Origin: an uncultured Schlesneria sp.
GTDB taxonomy: Bacteria; Planctomycetota; Planctomycetia; Planctomycetales; Planctomycetaceae
NCBI GenBank assembly: GCA_903899985.1
Contig: CAIULL010000245.1
Coordinates: 1 to 64,000, forward strand
Direction of reading: 5' to 3'
DNA: 64,000 nt
Part shown: one piece after another, positions 9,300-18,827 of the stretch
Layout of the letters: each line of letters opens with the position of its first letter
Numbering within the stretch: the first letter of the stretch is position 1
Position numbers and translations under genes: made by a program
Notes under the pieces: model-generated
Database searches by the model: none
What the model was told of the DNA's origin: nothing
What the model saw: only the letters and a program-made list of their open reading frames with translations

Positions 9300-9412
9300 C
9301 GTGGCTCGCAACCACTGGTCTTAACGTCGGTTGGGGCCGCAAATAGATCAAACTCCTGATGGATTTTATCCCATACAAGCAAGTCGTATTTTGATCAGGT
9401 TGCCGCTGACGA

Positions 9413-10447
9413 TTAAAAGCTTTCGCGACCTGTGGGGATCGTTGATGTCACTCCATGCGTCTTATGGCGCATTTCCTGGCTGTCCGAATAAACCCACCGG
9501 CGAGCACGGTTGATCCCCCCCAAAGGACGGTGTTCCGGCAAGAAATTCCAAGGTGACCAGGTCGTGTTTTCGACAAACTGGATTTGTTGTTCTGAATCGA
9601 AACGCTGCGGATAAATCGAAATCGTCGCCAGACGTATCGGCGCAGAAGTCCATTCCACCGTTGGGTCTTCCACGGGCATCGTGTTGGCATCGGTTTGCGG
9701 ATTGATACAAAAATCGAAGTTCACTCCGATCTTTCTTTTCGTCAATTGCTCAACCATCGCCTCCCGCAGGGAGTTCTCAGAATCTGATAATTTAATATCA
9801 AGCAGAGGCTGGTCCTGTTCCACCGCCGGATGCGCGAAATATTTCACCGCGCCAGAGCCAAACTGGTAAGGGGTTTGGCTCCAATACGACATCCGTAAGG
9901 GGCTTTTCGTGGCGATCGAGTTAAATCCTTTCAATTTTGGATAGGTTGTTTCGGCAAGTGCTGCAGCGGGTGTCCCCGTCGACGTCGCAATCAAGAATTC
10001 AAGAACATGTTGCACATTACGGGCGAAGAAGACGGGATGATCGGCGAGAAGGAAGTCATGATTGACCGCAGGGTCGTTCTCATTCTGAGTGGTGAAAACT
10101 TTAATGGCCATTCCGCGGACATTCGGAACACGGTCATCAAAGGATCGGCCATTCGAGAATCGAATGAGGGCTCGAAACGAATGAGGCTCTTTAAACAGGC
10201 CAATCCCGTACGGTGCTGGAATGTCCGCCGCGACTCGAAATGTCGCCCAGACCCCACCAAGCGACTTGGGATGTTCACCGCGCAAACCAGGCCCGGGGCT
10301 CGCTTCATGAACTTTGAGGTGCAGTTGTCGCAGTCCGGCGATTGCCGCTTCTTCGCCCAGCGGCGGATACTCCAAACCAATTTTCAGGGTGTCTACAGCG
10401 ACGGGCTCTGAAGTGTTCAGTTGAGATTCCGGCTGACTGCTAACCAT
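9413..10447 (-). CDS. Catalase-like haem protein
   Basis: This 344-residue protein belongs to the short, catalase-related branch. Visible are SFRALIRFSNG, GMAIKVF, HDFLLADHPVFF, and near the end SPWNFLPEHRPLGGINRARRWVYSDSQEMR. The last segment retains the proximal-ligand pattern R..xY.D.Q..R, so a Tyr probably binds haem. A distal His is likely in KVHEASPG. The Asn expected in the classic FVGNNTPVFF motif is not at that place, so true catalase activity is doubtful; peroxidase or fatty-acid-peroxide activity is possible. No signal peptide. The gene lies 50 bases downstream of the long cytochrome gene on the same strand, which suggests shared redox work. The ATG at 10447 follows a GGCGG. Confidence 0.8.
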   Translation of the reverse strand: MVSSQPESQLNTSEPVAVDTLKIGLEYPPLGEEAAIAGLRQLHLKVHEASPGPGLRGEHPKSLGGVWATFRVAADIPAPYGIGLFKEPHSFRALIRFSNGRSFDDRVPNVRGMAIKVFTTQNENDPAVNHDFLLADHPVFFARNVQHVLEFLIATSTGTPAAALAETTYPKLKGFNSIATKSPLRMSYWSQTPYQFGSGAVKYFAHPAVEQDQPLLDIKLSDSENSLREAMVEQLTKRKIGVNFDFCINPQTDANTMPVEDPTVEWTSAPIRLATISIYPQRFDSEQQIQFVENTTWSPWNFLPEHRPLGGINRARRWVYSDSQEMRHKTHGVTSTIPTGRESF

Positions 10448-10497
10448 GATTACCGCCACATTGTTTTTAAATTCATTTACTTGCAACTACCGACTGT

Positions 10498-13400
10498 TCA
10501 AAGCGTCTTCAGATACTCAATTAAATCAAAAAGCGATTCTGTATTCTCAGCGCCGCTCCAATCGAGTCGTACCTTGTATTCATCAGGCATTTCGGGGCCG
10601 CCCCAGTCCATGCGAAGAATTTTTCCATTTTGATCGACTGTCAGGTTCTTATCGTGGCCCCGATTTGAAGAACTGTCCCAGTTCGTATCAAACACTGAGA
10701 CGGTTGGATCGACTTCCCTGAGTTGATCGATCTGGTCAATTCTCCACTGCCAGCCGACATGCTTTTTGTCATAACTGATTGAACCTCTTGCAAACGTTGC
10801 GGGTCTCTCGCCAGGGACCAGCAAATGGTACAGCGTTGGCACTGATCCATTGTGAAGATAGGGAGCACGAGACCATGCTCCTTCGAGGGCGTTCGTTACA
10901 TACCCCTGGTTCGCCAGCTCTGACCGATCAAACACGATGTCATCGGGATGAAGGTCATGAGGGCGGTATGTCTTTCCATTCGCGTCCTTGGTTTCATAAG
11001 TTTCGGGAACGCTTGCGACGAAATGCTTCAGAAACAGTTGCAAAGCATCAGCGTTGAGAACTTGCGAGCGATTCGGATTGGTCCCGATCTGTTCTGCAAA
11101 CTCGGTGTTCTCTGCTTTGTAAACGATATCGTTGTGATTTCTATGACAATGGCTGCAGTTATTCTGGTAAAGCTTCTGGCCACGTTCGACTCGAGCGATG
11201 TCGACGTCAAAAGGGTATGCCGGAGCCGGTAACGCGTGAATAAACCCGGCAGTGATGTCCGCATTCACGACGTTGACTTGCCTGGGATCACCCGCGACGG
11301 CAAGGCTTGCTGCAACATTCCGATAAAATGGAGATTTCACGCTTCCATCGATCTGGGCGATATTGCGAGCCCCTTGATTGAACGTGCTGACGATGTCGGT
11401 CACGGTCGCCTTTTTGATCGGGAGCGCCGGGAATGTCATCTCCGCGAATTTTTGCTGAGTCTCCTCGGGGCCAATCGAGGCCAGCGTGTCGAGCAAACAA
11501 AGTCGCGGGATCAAATCGCCGCTCCCATCGGATTGACCGGGACTTCCACCGTCAAGAGGAGGTGCGTTTTCCTTGGAATAGCTGGTCTTTTTTTGCTTGT
11601 CGACCGCCAGTTTGCCGTCAATAATCTTCGCCGCGAATCCCGTAAGAATGGATGCTGCAACATCGTTTGGTTCGGTGACAGCAAACAGCTCTCGCTCTTT
11701 GGCTTCGACTCCGGCATCAAGACCTCGGTATTGACCGTAATAGTAATTCGCAGGCTTCGAGGCGATGATTTCACGTAGACGGCTTGCCGTTTTTGCAAGC
11801 TTCTCAGGCGAACTCAAATACTCGCTGACCGTTTGCTCAAAGGCATGTCGCCAGCGTCTGACATCGAACTGCGTGTTCGGTGCGCCGACTAACGCCCGAT
11901 AGTTCACGACACCTCCGTCAGGGACACGAACGCGTCCGATATGACAGGCGCCGCAGGTAAGTGCGACTCCTTTCAATGGACCTGCCGTATGCCCCTCAAC
12001 CATCGGATCCCAGCTGAGTCCCAGCGGTAAAGGCCGGTCTGGTTCGGTGGGGCTGGGAATCAATCCGAACCGTGAAAAGTTTTCCTGAGGTGTTCCCCAG
12101 ATTTCAGGAGCGAGGTCGGGAAACGAGCGGAGGAGAATGACGGGGACACCCGCAAACCCATCAGTCGCGTTGGCAAACCAGTCATAGCCTTCGGCATTCG
12201 TACTCAGATAATCGAGATGCGCCTTCTCTGTTGCGGCTTGAATTTCGGCCCACGAACGGGAATTTTTCTGATCAACGGTTTTTGGCGATGCCGCATCACC
12301 GGAAAGGGAAGGAGTCCGGTGAACTTTCAGGTATTCAATCAAAGCCCATCGATCATCATCGGACAAGTCAGTACCAAATTCATGCCCTGTGTTATGATTG
12401 CCGGAGATCGTTGTATCAACCTTTGTCAACTTCTTCTGCGGATTGTGCTTATCTGTCAGCGTTGAGAAATCTTTTGGATTCCACTCGAAACCGACTTCTT
12501 TCGGCAAATAATCCTGTGAACCGACGACAAATTCGGTTGGCCGCTCTTTAGCTGGCGATAACAGGTGATAAAGCGTTGGAACTGACCCGTTATGCAGATA
12601 GGGCGCGGTCGCCCAAATGCCATCGAGTGGCTTGGCGGGATAGACCTTTCCACCATTATCATGCATCGGGTCTCGCCATTTGACGGGACGACGGGGCATT
12701 TCCAGTTCTTCCATCAGTCGCTGATGATCGGGGGACATTGTTGACTTGGCGGTGGCCTGTAGTTTTTCAAGCAGACCTCCGATTGCTGTTGCAAATCCGA
12801 CTTGTGAGCCATCGGGCAGAAAGACAGGCTTGGCAAAATTGAGTGCATCGGATCGATCCGTTCCGGCTTCGTCGAGAGTGAAGTGCTCAAACTTCAAAAG
12901 CCCTTTTTCGTCCCGCTCCGAAGGATTATGACAGCTGGCACATTTATCTTGATAAATTGCCCAACCTCGTTTCTGTTTGACAGGATCAATTTTTCCTAAA
13001 ACATCCTCGGGCCATTCAGGCGTAGCGATGTGAGGGATTTGCTGCTCAATCTTCATCTGATTGACAATATTGACCGAAGTAATATTGGAGTGTGTGAACG
13101 TCGCTCCGACGCCGATCGACTCGCCAATACTGCGTTGAATGACGGAGTTCGTGTTTGAGTTCCAGTGCAACCAGGCAAACTGTTCGATATTCCACAAAGG
13201 AGGAACGCTCACTGGCGCGTTGACGGGCTCCATATTTCGATGCTCAGGCGACCCTTTCGTTTCATCAAGGTCCCCAAACAATTCGACACGAGCTGTTCCG
13301 AAGTCGTCCGCGCGGCCGTATCCAGCGGTCAGACGGTGCCCGGGTTCTGCCAGCCAACCCCGCATCTTCAGGAATCGGAGTCGGTATTCAATCAGTTCGC

Positions 13401-14274
13401 GGCATTCCTCAAGTCTGGAAAGAATGTCCGTAATTGCAGTCAGGCGATGGTCTTCCGCCAGTTTCTTGAGAGAACTGTCAGCCCGGTGAGTCAGCTTTTG
13501 CAACTTTGCAGCAATGCTCGCCAGAAAGGTTTTGTTAATCGGAGGCTTTACGTCAACCAGGATCGACGCGAACCGTTCTTCAATATGCTCAACTAATGCC
13601 TTGCCGAATTCTCCGTCATCGATGATTCGGTGAAAATCGTCGAGACCAGGCAATGTTTTCCCGTCACGCTCAACAAGTTCCCGCAATAATCGCTTGAGAA
13701 ATGCTGCCAATTCTTTCTTATCTTTAAGTGTCTTTTGCATGGAATTCGCAATCGCGTCTCCCAAGGCATCAACGAAAAACAGCCCCGATCCTCCTTCGAT
13801 TCGAACCGTTTTATCGCCATAACGGATGTCCGACGTGTGACAGGCAGCACACGTAAAGCCGAACATTTCAACGGGTTTTTCACCGACCGAATTCAAAACA
13901 ATCCCGACAGGATATCCGTTGGGATTGTTTTCCGATTTCTCGCCCGGCAGAAGTCCGAACCGTTCGAGATTCTCGAGAAAAGGCCGATTGGTTTCGCTGT
14001 CGATCAGCGACTTCACAACAATAAACGGGAAGAAACCACTCCCTTGATCAAGATATTGAAACGCCTGAGCATCGAAGCCCGGTTTCCGGTTAATGCTTGG
14101 TGGAACCGTTCGGTCGACGTGTACTGCGGCCGCTTCTGGTCCTGCCTGAGTCATGGATACGGAGACTTTTTCAGGCAGTTGATTCGCTGGCTGGCTTGGG
14201 TTTTGAGCCTGCGGTTTGCCGCATCCAAACATCAAGGCTGCCACGAAAAGGAGTGCTTGCTTCGAGCATTTCAT
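10498..14274 (-). CDS. Tandem di-haem cytochrome c (RoxA/peroxidase-like) lipoprotein
   Basis: At 1258 residues this is about twice the usual di-haem cytochrome c peroxidase-like length. Four CXXCH haem sites are visible: CAACH (about residue 141), CASCH (444), CGACH (773) and CSHCH (1039). They fall in two similar halves, each with a late APYLHNGSVPTLYHLL segment typical of the RoxA/di-haem peroxidase group. The N-terminus (MKCSKQALLFVAALMFGC) is a lipoprotein signal, so the protein is probably membrane-anchored and exported. I chose 14274 over the upstream GTG/ATG options because the signal starts there. With the catalase-like gene just downstream it probably forms a redox unit handling peroxides or oxygenated lipids (inference). 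Confidence 0.82.
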   Translation of the reverse strand: MKCSKQALLFVAALMFGCGKPQAQNPSQPANQLPEKVSVSMTQAGPEAAAVHVDRTVPPSINRKPGFDAQAFQYLDQGSGFFPFIVVKSLIDSETNRPFLENLERFGLLPGEKSENNPNGYPVGIVLNSVGEKPVEMFGFTCAACHTSDIRYGDKTVRIEGGSGLFFVDALGDAIANSMQKTLKDKKELAAFLKRLLRELVERDGKTLPGLDDFHRIIDDGEFGKALVEHIEERFASILVDVKPPINKTFLASIAAKLQKLTHRADSSLKKLAEDHRLTAITDILSRLEECRELIEYRLRFLKMRGWLAEPGHRLTAGYGRADDFGTARVELFGDLDETKGSPEHRNMEPVNAPVSVPPLWNIEQFAWLHWNSNTNSVIQRSIGESIGVGATFTHSNITSVNIVNQMKIEQQIPHIATPEWPEDVLGKIDPVKQKRGWAIYQDKCASCHNPSERDEKGLLKFEHFTLDEAGTDRSDALNFAKPVFLPDGSQVGFATAIGGLLEKLQATAKSTMSPDHQRLMEELEMPRRPVKWRDPMHDNGGKVYPAKPLDGIWATAPYLHNGSVPTLYHLLSPAKERPTEFVVGSQDYLPKEVGFEWNPKDFSTLTDKHNPQKKLTKVDTTISGNHNTGHEFGTDLSDDDRWALIEYLKVHRTPSLSGDAASPKTVDQKNSRSWAEIQAATEKAHLDYLSTNAEGYDWFANATDGFAGVPVILLRSFPDLAPEIWGTPQENFSRFGLIPSPTEPDRPLPLGLSWDPMVEGHTAGPLKGVALTCGACHIGRVRVPDGGVVNYRALVGAPNTQFDVRRWRHAFEQTVSEYLSSPEKLAKTASRLREIIASKPANYYYGQYRGLDAGVEAKERELFAVTEPNDVAASILTGFAAKIIDGKLAVDKQKKTSYSKENAPPLDGGSPGQSDGSGDLIPRLCLLDTLASIGPEETQQKFAEMTFPALPIKKATVTDIVSTFNQGARNIAQIDGSVKSPFYRNVAASLAVAGDPRQVNVVNADITAGFIHALPAPAYPFDVDIARVERGQKLYQNNCSHCHRNHNDIVYKAENTEFAEQIGTNPNRSQVLNADALQLFLKHFVASVPETYETKDANGKTYRPHDLHPDDIVFDRSELANQGYVTNALEGAWSRAPYLHNGSVPTLYHLLVPGERPATFARGSISYDKKHVGWQWRIDQIDQLREVDPTVSVFDTNWDSSSNRGHDKNLTVDQNGKILRMDWGGPEMPDEYKVRLDWSGAENTESLFDLIEYLKTL

Positions 14275-14601
14275 GGAGAGAATCCAGTATCGCGATTGCA
14301 GGGACATGAAACAGCAGGAGCAACTTACAGCGACGAATCCGGGGCGCCAAGCATCACAAACGAACATTTTTGCGGTATAAGAACCGCAAACTATAGCGTT
14401 CATGTTGCTTGACTGAGCCATTTCGCGCGACTTCGCATCGGCAAGTGCGAGTTTAATCAATGCGTCTTAGTGTGCCTCTATACAAATGGTCCGAAGACTT
14501 CCACGTTGGGTGGCATGAAAGAATTATCACGTTTTTTTCATGCTCGAATGAAATGATTATCTTCTCAATCGGTCGAGCACTGTCTATTGAGAACCAGAAA
14601 A

Positions 14602-15063
14602 ATGAATCCGATGACCTTTGCGCAAATTCAGCGGGACCTTGAGCGATATCCGCGTATGCACGGCTACTACCTTTGTAAAACAGTGCGTATGCAGTGGAAT
14701 TGGGAGATGGACGAGGAACGTTCGCTGACGACGGCGTTTGAAGCGCTGGACGACCATCCTTGGCCACCTCACGAACGACATCCGGTTGAACAACGTGGCG
14801 CAGATTACGAAGTCGTCGAATCTCAAGCTCGCGAGCATACGGTCACCGCACTCGTCGGCGGGATCGAAATTGGCCATGCGCGTGAGACAATCCCTCACGA
14901 TATTGCGATCTTGATTTGGGATCGCTTTCGTAAACTTTTTTCCCCTCAAGCCAGGTTCTTTGTCCGCCTCAGCCTCGGCGATCCGGAGTACGTTTTCCAA
15001 TCGGGGGCGGTCGTGGTCGACGAAGAGTACGCAGGCTGTCTGTGGGTTGTTGAGAGTGATTGA
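14602..15063 (+). CDS. Conserved-looking hypothetical protein
   Basis: A 153-residue soluble protein starting MNPMTFAQIQRDLERYPR. I recognise no family. It is rich in Trp, His and acidic residues (QWNWEMDEERS, DDHPWPPHERHP) and has a C-terminal beta-rich part (FVRLSLGDPEYVFQSGAVVVDEEYAGCLWVVES). The start at 14602 follows CCAGAAAA and is preferred over a TTG at 14587. It is transcribed divergently from the long cytochrome and ends before a strong terminator, so it is its own unit. Antisense frames of similar length exist but lack protein-like composition. Confidence 0.55.
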   Translation: MNPMTFAQIQRDLERYPRMHGYYLCKTVRMQWNWEMDEERSLTTAFEALDDHPWPPHERHPVEQRGADYEVVESQAREHTVTALVGGIEIGHARETIPHDIAILIWDRFRKLFSPQARFFVRLSLGDPEYVFQSGAVVVDEEYAGCLWVVESD

Positions 15064-15161
15064 GTGATGGCAACGTGAGTGCCGAAAGACCTCACCCTGT
15101 ACAATCCGTTCGGTTTCTTTAACAGTTTGCATACGGTGAACTCTCGATCACCAAATCTGTC

Positions 15162-15194
15162 AGGCAATACCAGCCGAAGCGGCTGGTATTGCCT
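15162..15194 (+). terminator. Strong intrinsic terminator
   Basis: A perfect 14-bp stem, AGGCAATACCAGCC (15162-15175) with GGCTGGTATTGCCT (15181-15194), closes a 5-base loop and runs straight into T residues. It lies about 100 bases after the preceding hypothetical gene and just before the acetyltransferase gene, separating the two units. Confidence 0.85.
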
Positions 15195-15223
15195 TTTAGA
15201 ATCAAATTAATCTGAGACCATCT

Positions 15224-15793
15224 ATGTCTGTTTTGCCAATCGAATTCAATACACAACGACTGGCCTTCCGAATGTGGCAGGACCGGCATCGCGCTCCTTT
15301 TGCTGCGATGAATGCGGACGCGGATGTCATGCGGTATTTTCCGGCCCTGATGACTGCCGAACAAACCAATGCAGGGGTCGACGCCTGTTGCCTGCAGTTT
15401 CTGGAACGAGGCTGGGGCAACTGGGCTGTTGAGCTTTTCGACTCGGGAGAATTTATTGGCTTTATCGGCCTGTCGATACCGAGGCGGCAACTTCCATTCA
15501 GTCCATGCGTCGAAATCGGCTGGCGTCTGAAAAAGACAGCCTGGGGACACGGTTACGCGACTGAAGGAGCGAGCGCGTGTCTGCAACTGGGATTTGAACA
15601 GTTACACCTGAATGAAATCGTTTCATTCACCGCATTGGTCAATCTGCGTTCAATCGCTGTGATGGAGCGAATTGGTATGATTAACTGTCAGTCCAACTTC
15701 GAGCATCCGGCAGTCCCTGAAGGTCATTCATTGCGGCCTCACTGCCTCTATAAGATCACTCGATCACAGTGGCAATCGCGTCAGATTCGATAA
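15224..15793 (+). CDS. GNAT acetyltransferase, RimJ/RimL type
   Basis: This 189-residue protein matches the acetyl-CoA-dependent RimJ/RimL branch of GNAT enzymes. It opens FNTQRLAFRMW.DRHRAPFAAMNAD, has the strand-helix pair 'EIGWRLKKTAWGHGYATEGASACLQLGFE' with the acetyl-CoA-binding G-H-G-Y-A-T loop, then 'ALVNLRSIAVMERIGM'. It should transfer an acetyl group to an amine of a protein N-terminus or small molecule in the cytosol; the acceptor is unknown. It begins 30 bases after a strong terminator and is followed six bases later by the exonuclease-like gene, so the two are likely co-transcribed. Confidence 0.88.
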   Translation: MSVLPIEFNTQRLAFRMWQDRHRAPFAAMNADADVMRYFPALMTAEQTNAGVDACCLQFLERGWGNWAVELFDSGEFIGFIGLSIPRRQLPFSPCVEIGWRLKKTAWGHGYATEGASACLQLGFEQLHLNEIVSFTALVNLRSIAVMERIGMINCQSNFEHPAVPEGHSLRPHCLYKITRSQWQSRQIR

Positions 15794-15799
15794 CAATTG

Positions 15800-16537
15800 A
15801 TGAACGGAATCGAAATGAGTCGCAAATACCTTGCATTTGATATCGAGACCGCCAAAGAGATTCCTGGCGTTGACTTCAACTGGAAGCCCCATCGTCCGCT
15901 AGGAATTACGTGCATTGCATCTCTAGAAACGGGGGAAGAGGAGCCGCGAATCTGGATGTCACAAACCAATTCGGGAACTCCTGCACCTCAAATGACAAGA
16001 CCAGATGTTGTTTCGTTTGTCCGTCACCTCTCGGGCGCTGCCGCTCGAGGAATCGTCCCGTTGTCTTGGAACGGACTGAGTTTTGACTTTGATGTTTTAG
16101 CTGAAGAATCTGGACTTATCGATGAGTGCCGAACGCTGGCTCTTGGTCACGTCGACATAATGTTTCACGTCGTCTGCGAAAAGGGATTTCCTGTTTCGTT
16201 GAACAGTGCGGCATCAGGCTTAGGCGTTCCGGGGAAACTGGCGGGTGTTGAAGGAGTCAATGCACCCGCACTCTGGGCGAACGGCAAATATGATCTTGTT
16301 AAGAAATACGTTGCACAAGACGTTAACGCGACTCTTGCGGTCGCCTTGATGTCAGAGAGTCAGAAATCGTTTGCCTGGACGACTCGCAAGGGTACCATCA
16401 GCACAATGCCGCTCACAAAAGGATGGTTGAACGTTAAAGAGGCGAATCGATTGCCGCTGCCCGACACTTCGTGGATGTCGAATCCGCTTTCTCGAGGTGA
16501 CTATCTATCGTGGCTGGACGAGACTGAGAGCAATTGA
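15800..16537 (+). CDS. DnaQ-like 3'-5' exonuclease-fold protein
   Basis: A 245-residue protein with the ribonuclease H-like/DEDD exonuclease landmarks. Exo I is LAFDIETA (Asp and Glu ligands), exo II is SWNGLSFDFDVLAEE, and the third acidic motif is YVAQDVNATL. The expected two-metal site is therefore largely present. Such proteins trim DNA or RNA 3' ends; the substrate cannot be told. The ATG at 15800 is used; the ATG at 15815 (MSRKYLAFDIE) is also plausible. It lies six bases after the acetyltransferase stop. A broken DUF4826-like gene follows about 120 bases downstream on the same strand. Confidence 0.72.
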   Translation: MNGIEMSRKYLAFDIETAKEIPGVDFNWKPHRPLGITCIASLETGEEEPRIWMSQTNSGTPAPQMTRPDVVSFVRHLSGAAARGIVPLSWNGLSFDFDVLAEESGLIDECRTLALGHVDIMFHVVCEKGFPVSLNSAASGLGVPGKLAGVEGVNAPALWANGKYDLVKKYVAQDVNATLAVALMSESQKSFAWTTRKGTISTMPLTKGWLNVKEANRLPLPDTSWMSNPLSRGDYLSWLDETESN

Positions 16538-16654
16538 CTCGGGTCTCGATTTCTTTTCTTCAGTACGCGCGACGTTACCGAGGAATCTTCGCGATTAATA
16601 CCTTTAGTGACAGGGGACCAATCGGATCGTCGCCCTTAAAACTAATGGTGTAAA

Positions 16655-17096
16655 ATGCAGGATCCAGACATCAATGACGCTCATTTCGAGGAACGTTGGT
16701 GCCAATCGCAGCAGACGGATGTTGCTGACTATCTCCGATCGCAGAAGGTCATACATGGTCGAATTGGAGAGTAGCCCGCGTGGCGCATATCTCCCTTTGC
16801 ATCGATTTGGGCGATTGAAAGTGTGATTCAGCCCGAATGGATGGGCTGGTGGGTCATCGCTGGAAATCTTCCAACGGATTATGTTTCAGCGTCAGATTTG
16901 GAACCTCCACAACATCCACGAAAAGCGATGCGTGCATTCGCTGGCCGATGGATCAAGATTGTTTGAAAATTGGAGTCAAGGCGACGATGACAAAGGCATT
17001 CAAATCTCCGGCTCTCGAACGACAGAAGAACTGACACCGCTCCAGGAGTCACGAGCGAAGCTTCTTACGGAATGGGCCGACGACGATTCATTGTAG
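16655..17096 (+). pseudogene. Broken DUF4826-like gene
   Basis: Conceptual translation from ATG 16655 gives a DUF4826-like protein in pieces. The first 39 codons run to an in-frame TAG (16772-16774) after GRIGE, where family members as I recall them have Trp. Translation continues in the same frame as PAWRISPFASIWAIESVIQPEWMGWWVIAGNLPTDYVS... to a TGA near 16963. A one-base shift near 16950-16960 then restores FENWSQGDDDKGIQISG...ESRAKLLTEWADDDSL, stopping at 17096. A nonsense change plus a frameshift in an otherwise well-preserved protein indicates recent inactivation. Sequencing error could mimic this. The function of DUF4826 is not established. Confidence 0.7.
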
Positions 17097-17150
17097 AAAT
17101 TCGAATGAGCGATCGGTAACAAGTCAACTTGTTCGATGAATCATTGGCGA

Positions 17151-18827
17151 TTACTTCTGTGCGTTGGCAATAACCGGCGCGATGATGCGGGATGCATGCG
17201 TTTGACTGACATGCAAATTATTTTTTGCGATCACCGTCTTGGCAGGAAATTCGAGCGTGAGTGGTTCTCCCGTGTTCGGGTTTGGCTCGTAGAACGGCGC
17301 TCCCGTGCTGGCGACCGTGATTCGAATGCGATGGCCTTTATTGAAAACCTGGCTCAGCCAACCGACATCGAATTTCACTTTTGTCACTTCACCCGGCTTG
17401 AGAAAGACCTCGTGATCGTAACCTTCGCGGTAGCGGGCCCGGCGAACATAATCCATGATCAGGATTGATCGACCGTCCGGATAAACGTCACTGACGCGCA
17501 CTATAAAGTCCGTGTCTTTGGCATCGGAAGAAACAAATAACTCCGCCTGCACTTTTCCAGTCCATTCCACCGGTTCTGAAAGGACTTCGCTGGTAAAAGT
17601 GCGAACTTCCGACTGTTTTTCGAATTCACGCGCATCCTTTGCACCGGGAAATGCAATGGTAGGTACTGATGCCGGATGAAGTGGGTCGGCCAGCCAGGTG
17701 ACCGTTGCATCCTTCAATTGCGATGCAGTCTGGGTAAGCGTTCCATCCGCGTGTGGGTAATACGCCGTTGGTGTCGTGGGAATTGGCCAGTCTGCGGCCG
17801 TCCGCCATTCGTTACCGGGAGTGTCTGGCTCATCAACGGCGCCCATGACGTAGTAACGGATGGTTGGCTCTTTGGTGACTCCATTATCAATTCCTTTCAA
17901 GTAGTGTTCGAACCAACGAATCATATGAGCATCCATCGCAAACTTCGCATTTTCAGGGTAGGTCAGTTCGCCTGATTTGTTGGTCTCTTTGAATCGGCCG
18001 TGAAGCCAGGGGCCCAACAGCAGTTGCTGAGTTCCTCGAGAGTTGCTCCCCCCGCGGTGCTGCCGCCCGATGTAACTGTCAACGGACCCGACACACATAA
18101 AGTCGTACCAGCTACCGATGGTAAAGCAGGGGACATTCATCTGGTCGAAGAACCGTGTGCAGTCTTCGTCGGCCCAGTAACCGTCGTAAGCCGGATGAGT
18201 AAACCACTCGGCCAGCAATTCGCGATTCTGCTGGGGCTCTCGCGCAACCTTATCAAGCGACTTGAATCGTTCGGGGCGTGTCGTACCTCCGATTCGGTAT
18301 CCTTCGTGAAAAAGGCTCAATCCAGTATCGATCATGTACTGAGCAGTGAGATGCGGAGGACGCGTAACGGCCAGAAAATTTTGCGCGAAGCCCGCTTGCG
18401 AACTGCCAAACGTTCCGACTTTCCCTGTCGACCAGGGTTGGGTCCCCAGCCATTCGACCAGATCGTACCCATCTTTCCGTTCACCCCAGCCCAGTGATCG
18501 GTATCCGCGCCAGTCTCCTTCGGACTTCTGGGAACCTCGAAAGTTAGCCAGCACAGTGACGTATCCCCCCGTCTTGGCAAGCTTGGCAAAGTACTGTTGC
18601 GTTCCCGGATCGTTTGCGTTGGCATAGCGTTGTTCCAACAGCACTGGCCAGGGCCCCGTTCCCGGCGGAGTGTAGATATAGGCAGACAGACGCACTCCGT
18701 CTCGCATCGGGATCATCTCATGCTTCTCAGTGACACCGCCCAGATCGATCGGATCTGCGGCGTAAAGTTGCTGTGTCTGGAAAGCAAACGAGAAGGCAAG
18801 GACAAGTATTGGACGGAAGGATGTCAT
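17151..18827 (-). CDS. Secreted CocE/NonD-family hydrolase
   Basis: A 558-residue alpha/beta hydrolase of the CocE/NonD or X-Pro-dipeptidyl-peptidase type. A signal peptide (FRPILVLAFSFAFQTQQLYA) implies export. MIPMRDGVRLSAYIYTP opens the fold, the nucleophile elbow is GSSQAG (Ser near residue 143), an acidic candidate lies in GSWYDFMCVGSVDS, and His is in GPWLHGRF. The C-terminal part (FTSEVLSEPVEWTGKVQAELFVSSDAKDTDFIVRVSDVYPDG) is the typical galactose-binding-like jelly roll. Likely hydrolyses an ester or amide outside the cytoplasm. The elbow lacks the common GxSYxG Tyr. The ATG at 18827 is preceded by AGGAAAA. Confidence 0.9.
   Translation of the reverse strand: MTSFRPILVLAFSFAFQTQQLYAADPIDLGGVTEKHEMIPMRDGVRLSAYIYTPPGTGPWPVLLEQRYANANDPGTQQYFAKLAKTGGYVTVLANFRGSQKSEGDWRGYRSLGWGERKDGYDLVEWLGTQPWSTGKVGTFGSSQAGFAQNFLAVTRPPHLTAQYMIDTGLSLFHEGYRIGGTTRPERFKSLDKVAREPQQNRELLAEWFTHPAYDGYWADEDCTRFFDQMNVPCFTIGSWYDFMCVGSVDSYIGRQHRGGSNSRGTQQLLLGPWLHGRFKETNKSGELTYPENAKFAMDAHMIRWFEHYLKGIDNGVTKEPTIRYYVMGAVDEPDTPGNEWRTAADWPIPTTPTAYYPHADGTLTQTASQLKDATVTWLADPLHPASVPTIAFPGAKDAREFEKQSEVRTFTSEVLSEPVEWTGKVQAELFVSSDAKDTDFIVRVSDVYPDGRSILIMDYVRRARYREGYDHEVFLKPGEVTKVKFDVGWLSQVFNKGHRIRITVASTGAPFYEPNPNTGEPLTLEFPAKTVIAKNNLHVSQTHASRIIAPVIANAQK

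Noticed and set aside
11236-11778. A 180-codon plus-strand frame
   Set aside because: Lies antisense within the multi-haem cytochrome gene and shows no protein family pattern.
14584-15132. A 182-codon minus-strand frame
   Set aside because: It is antisense to a better-supported plus-strand gene that ends before a strong terminator.
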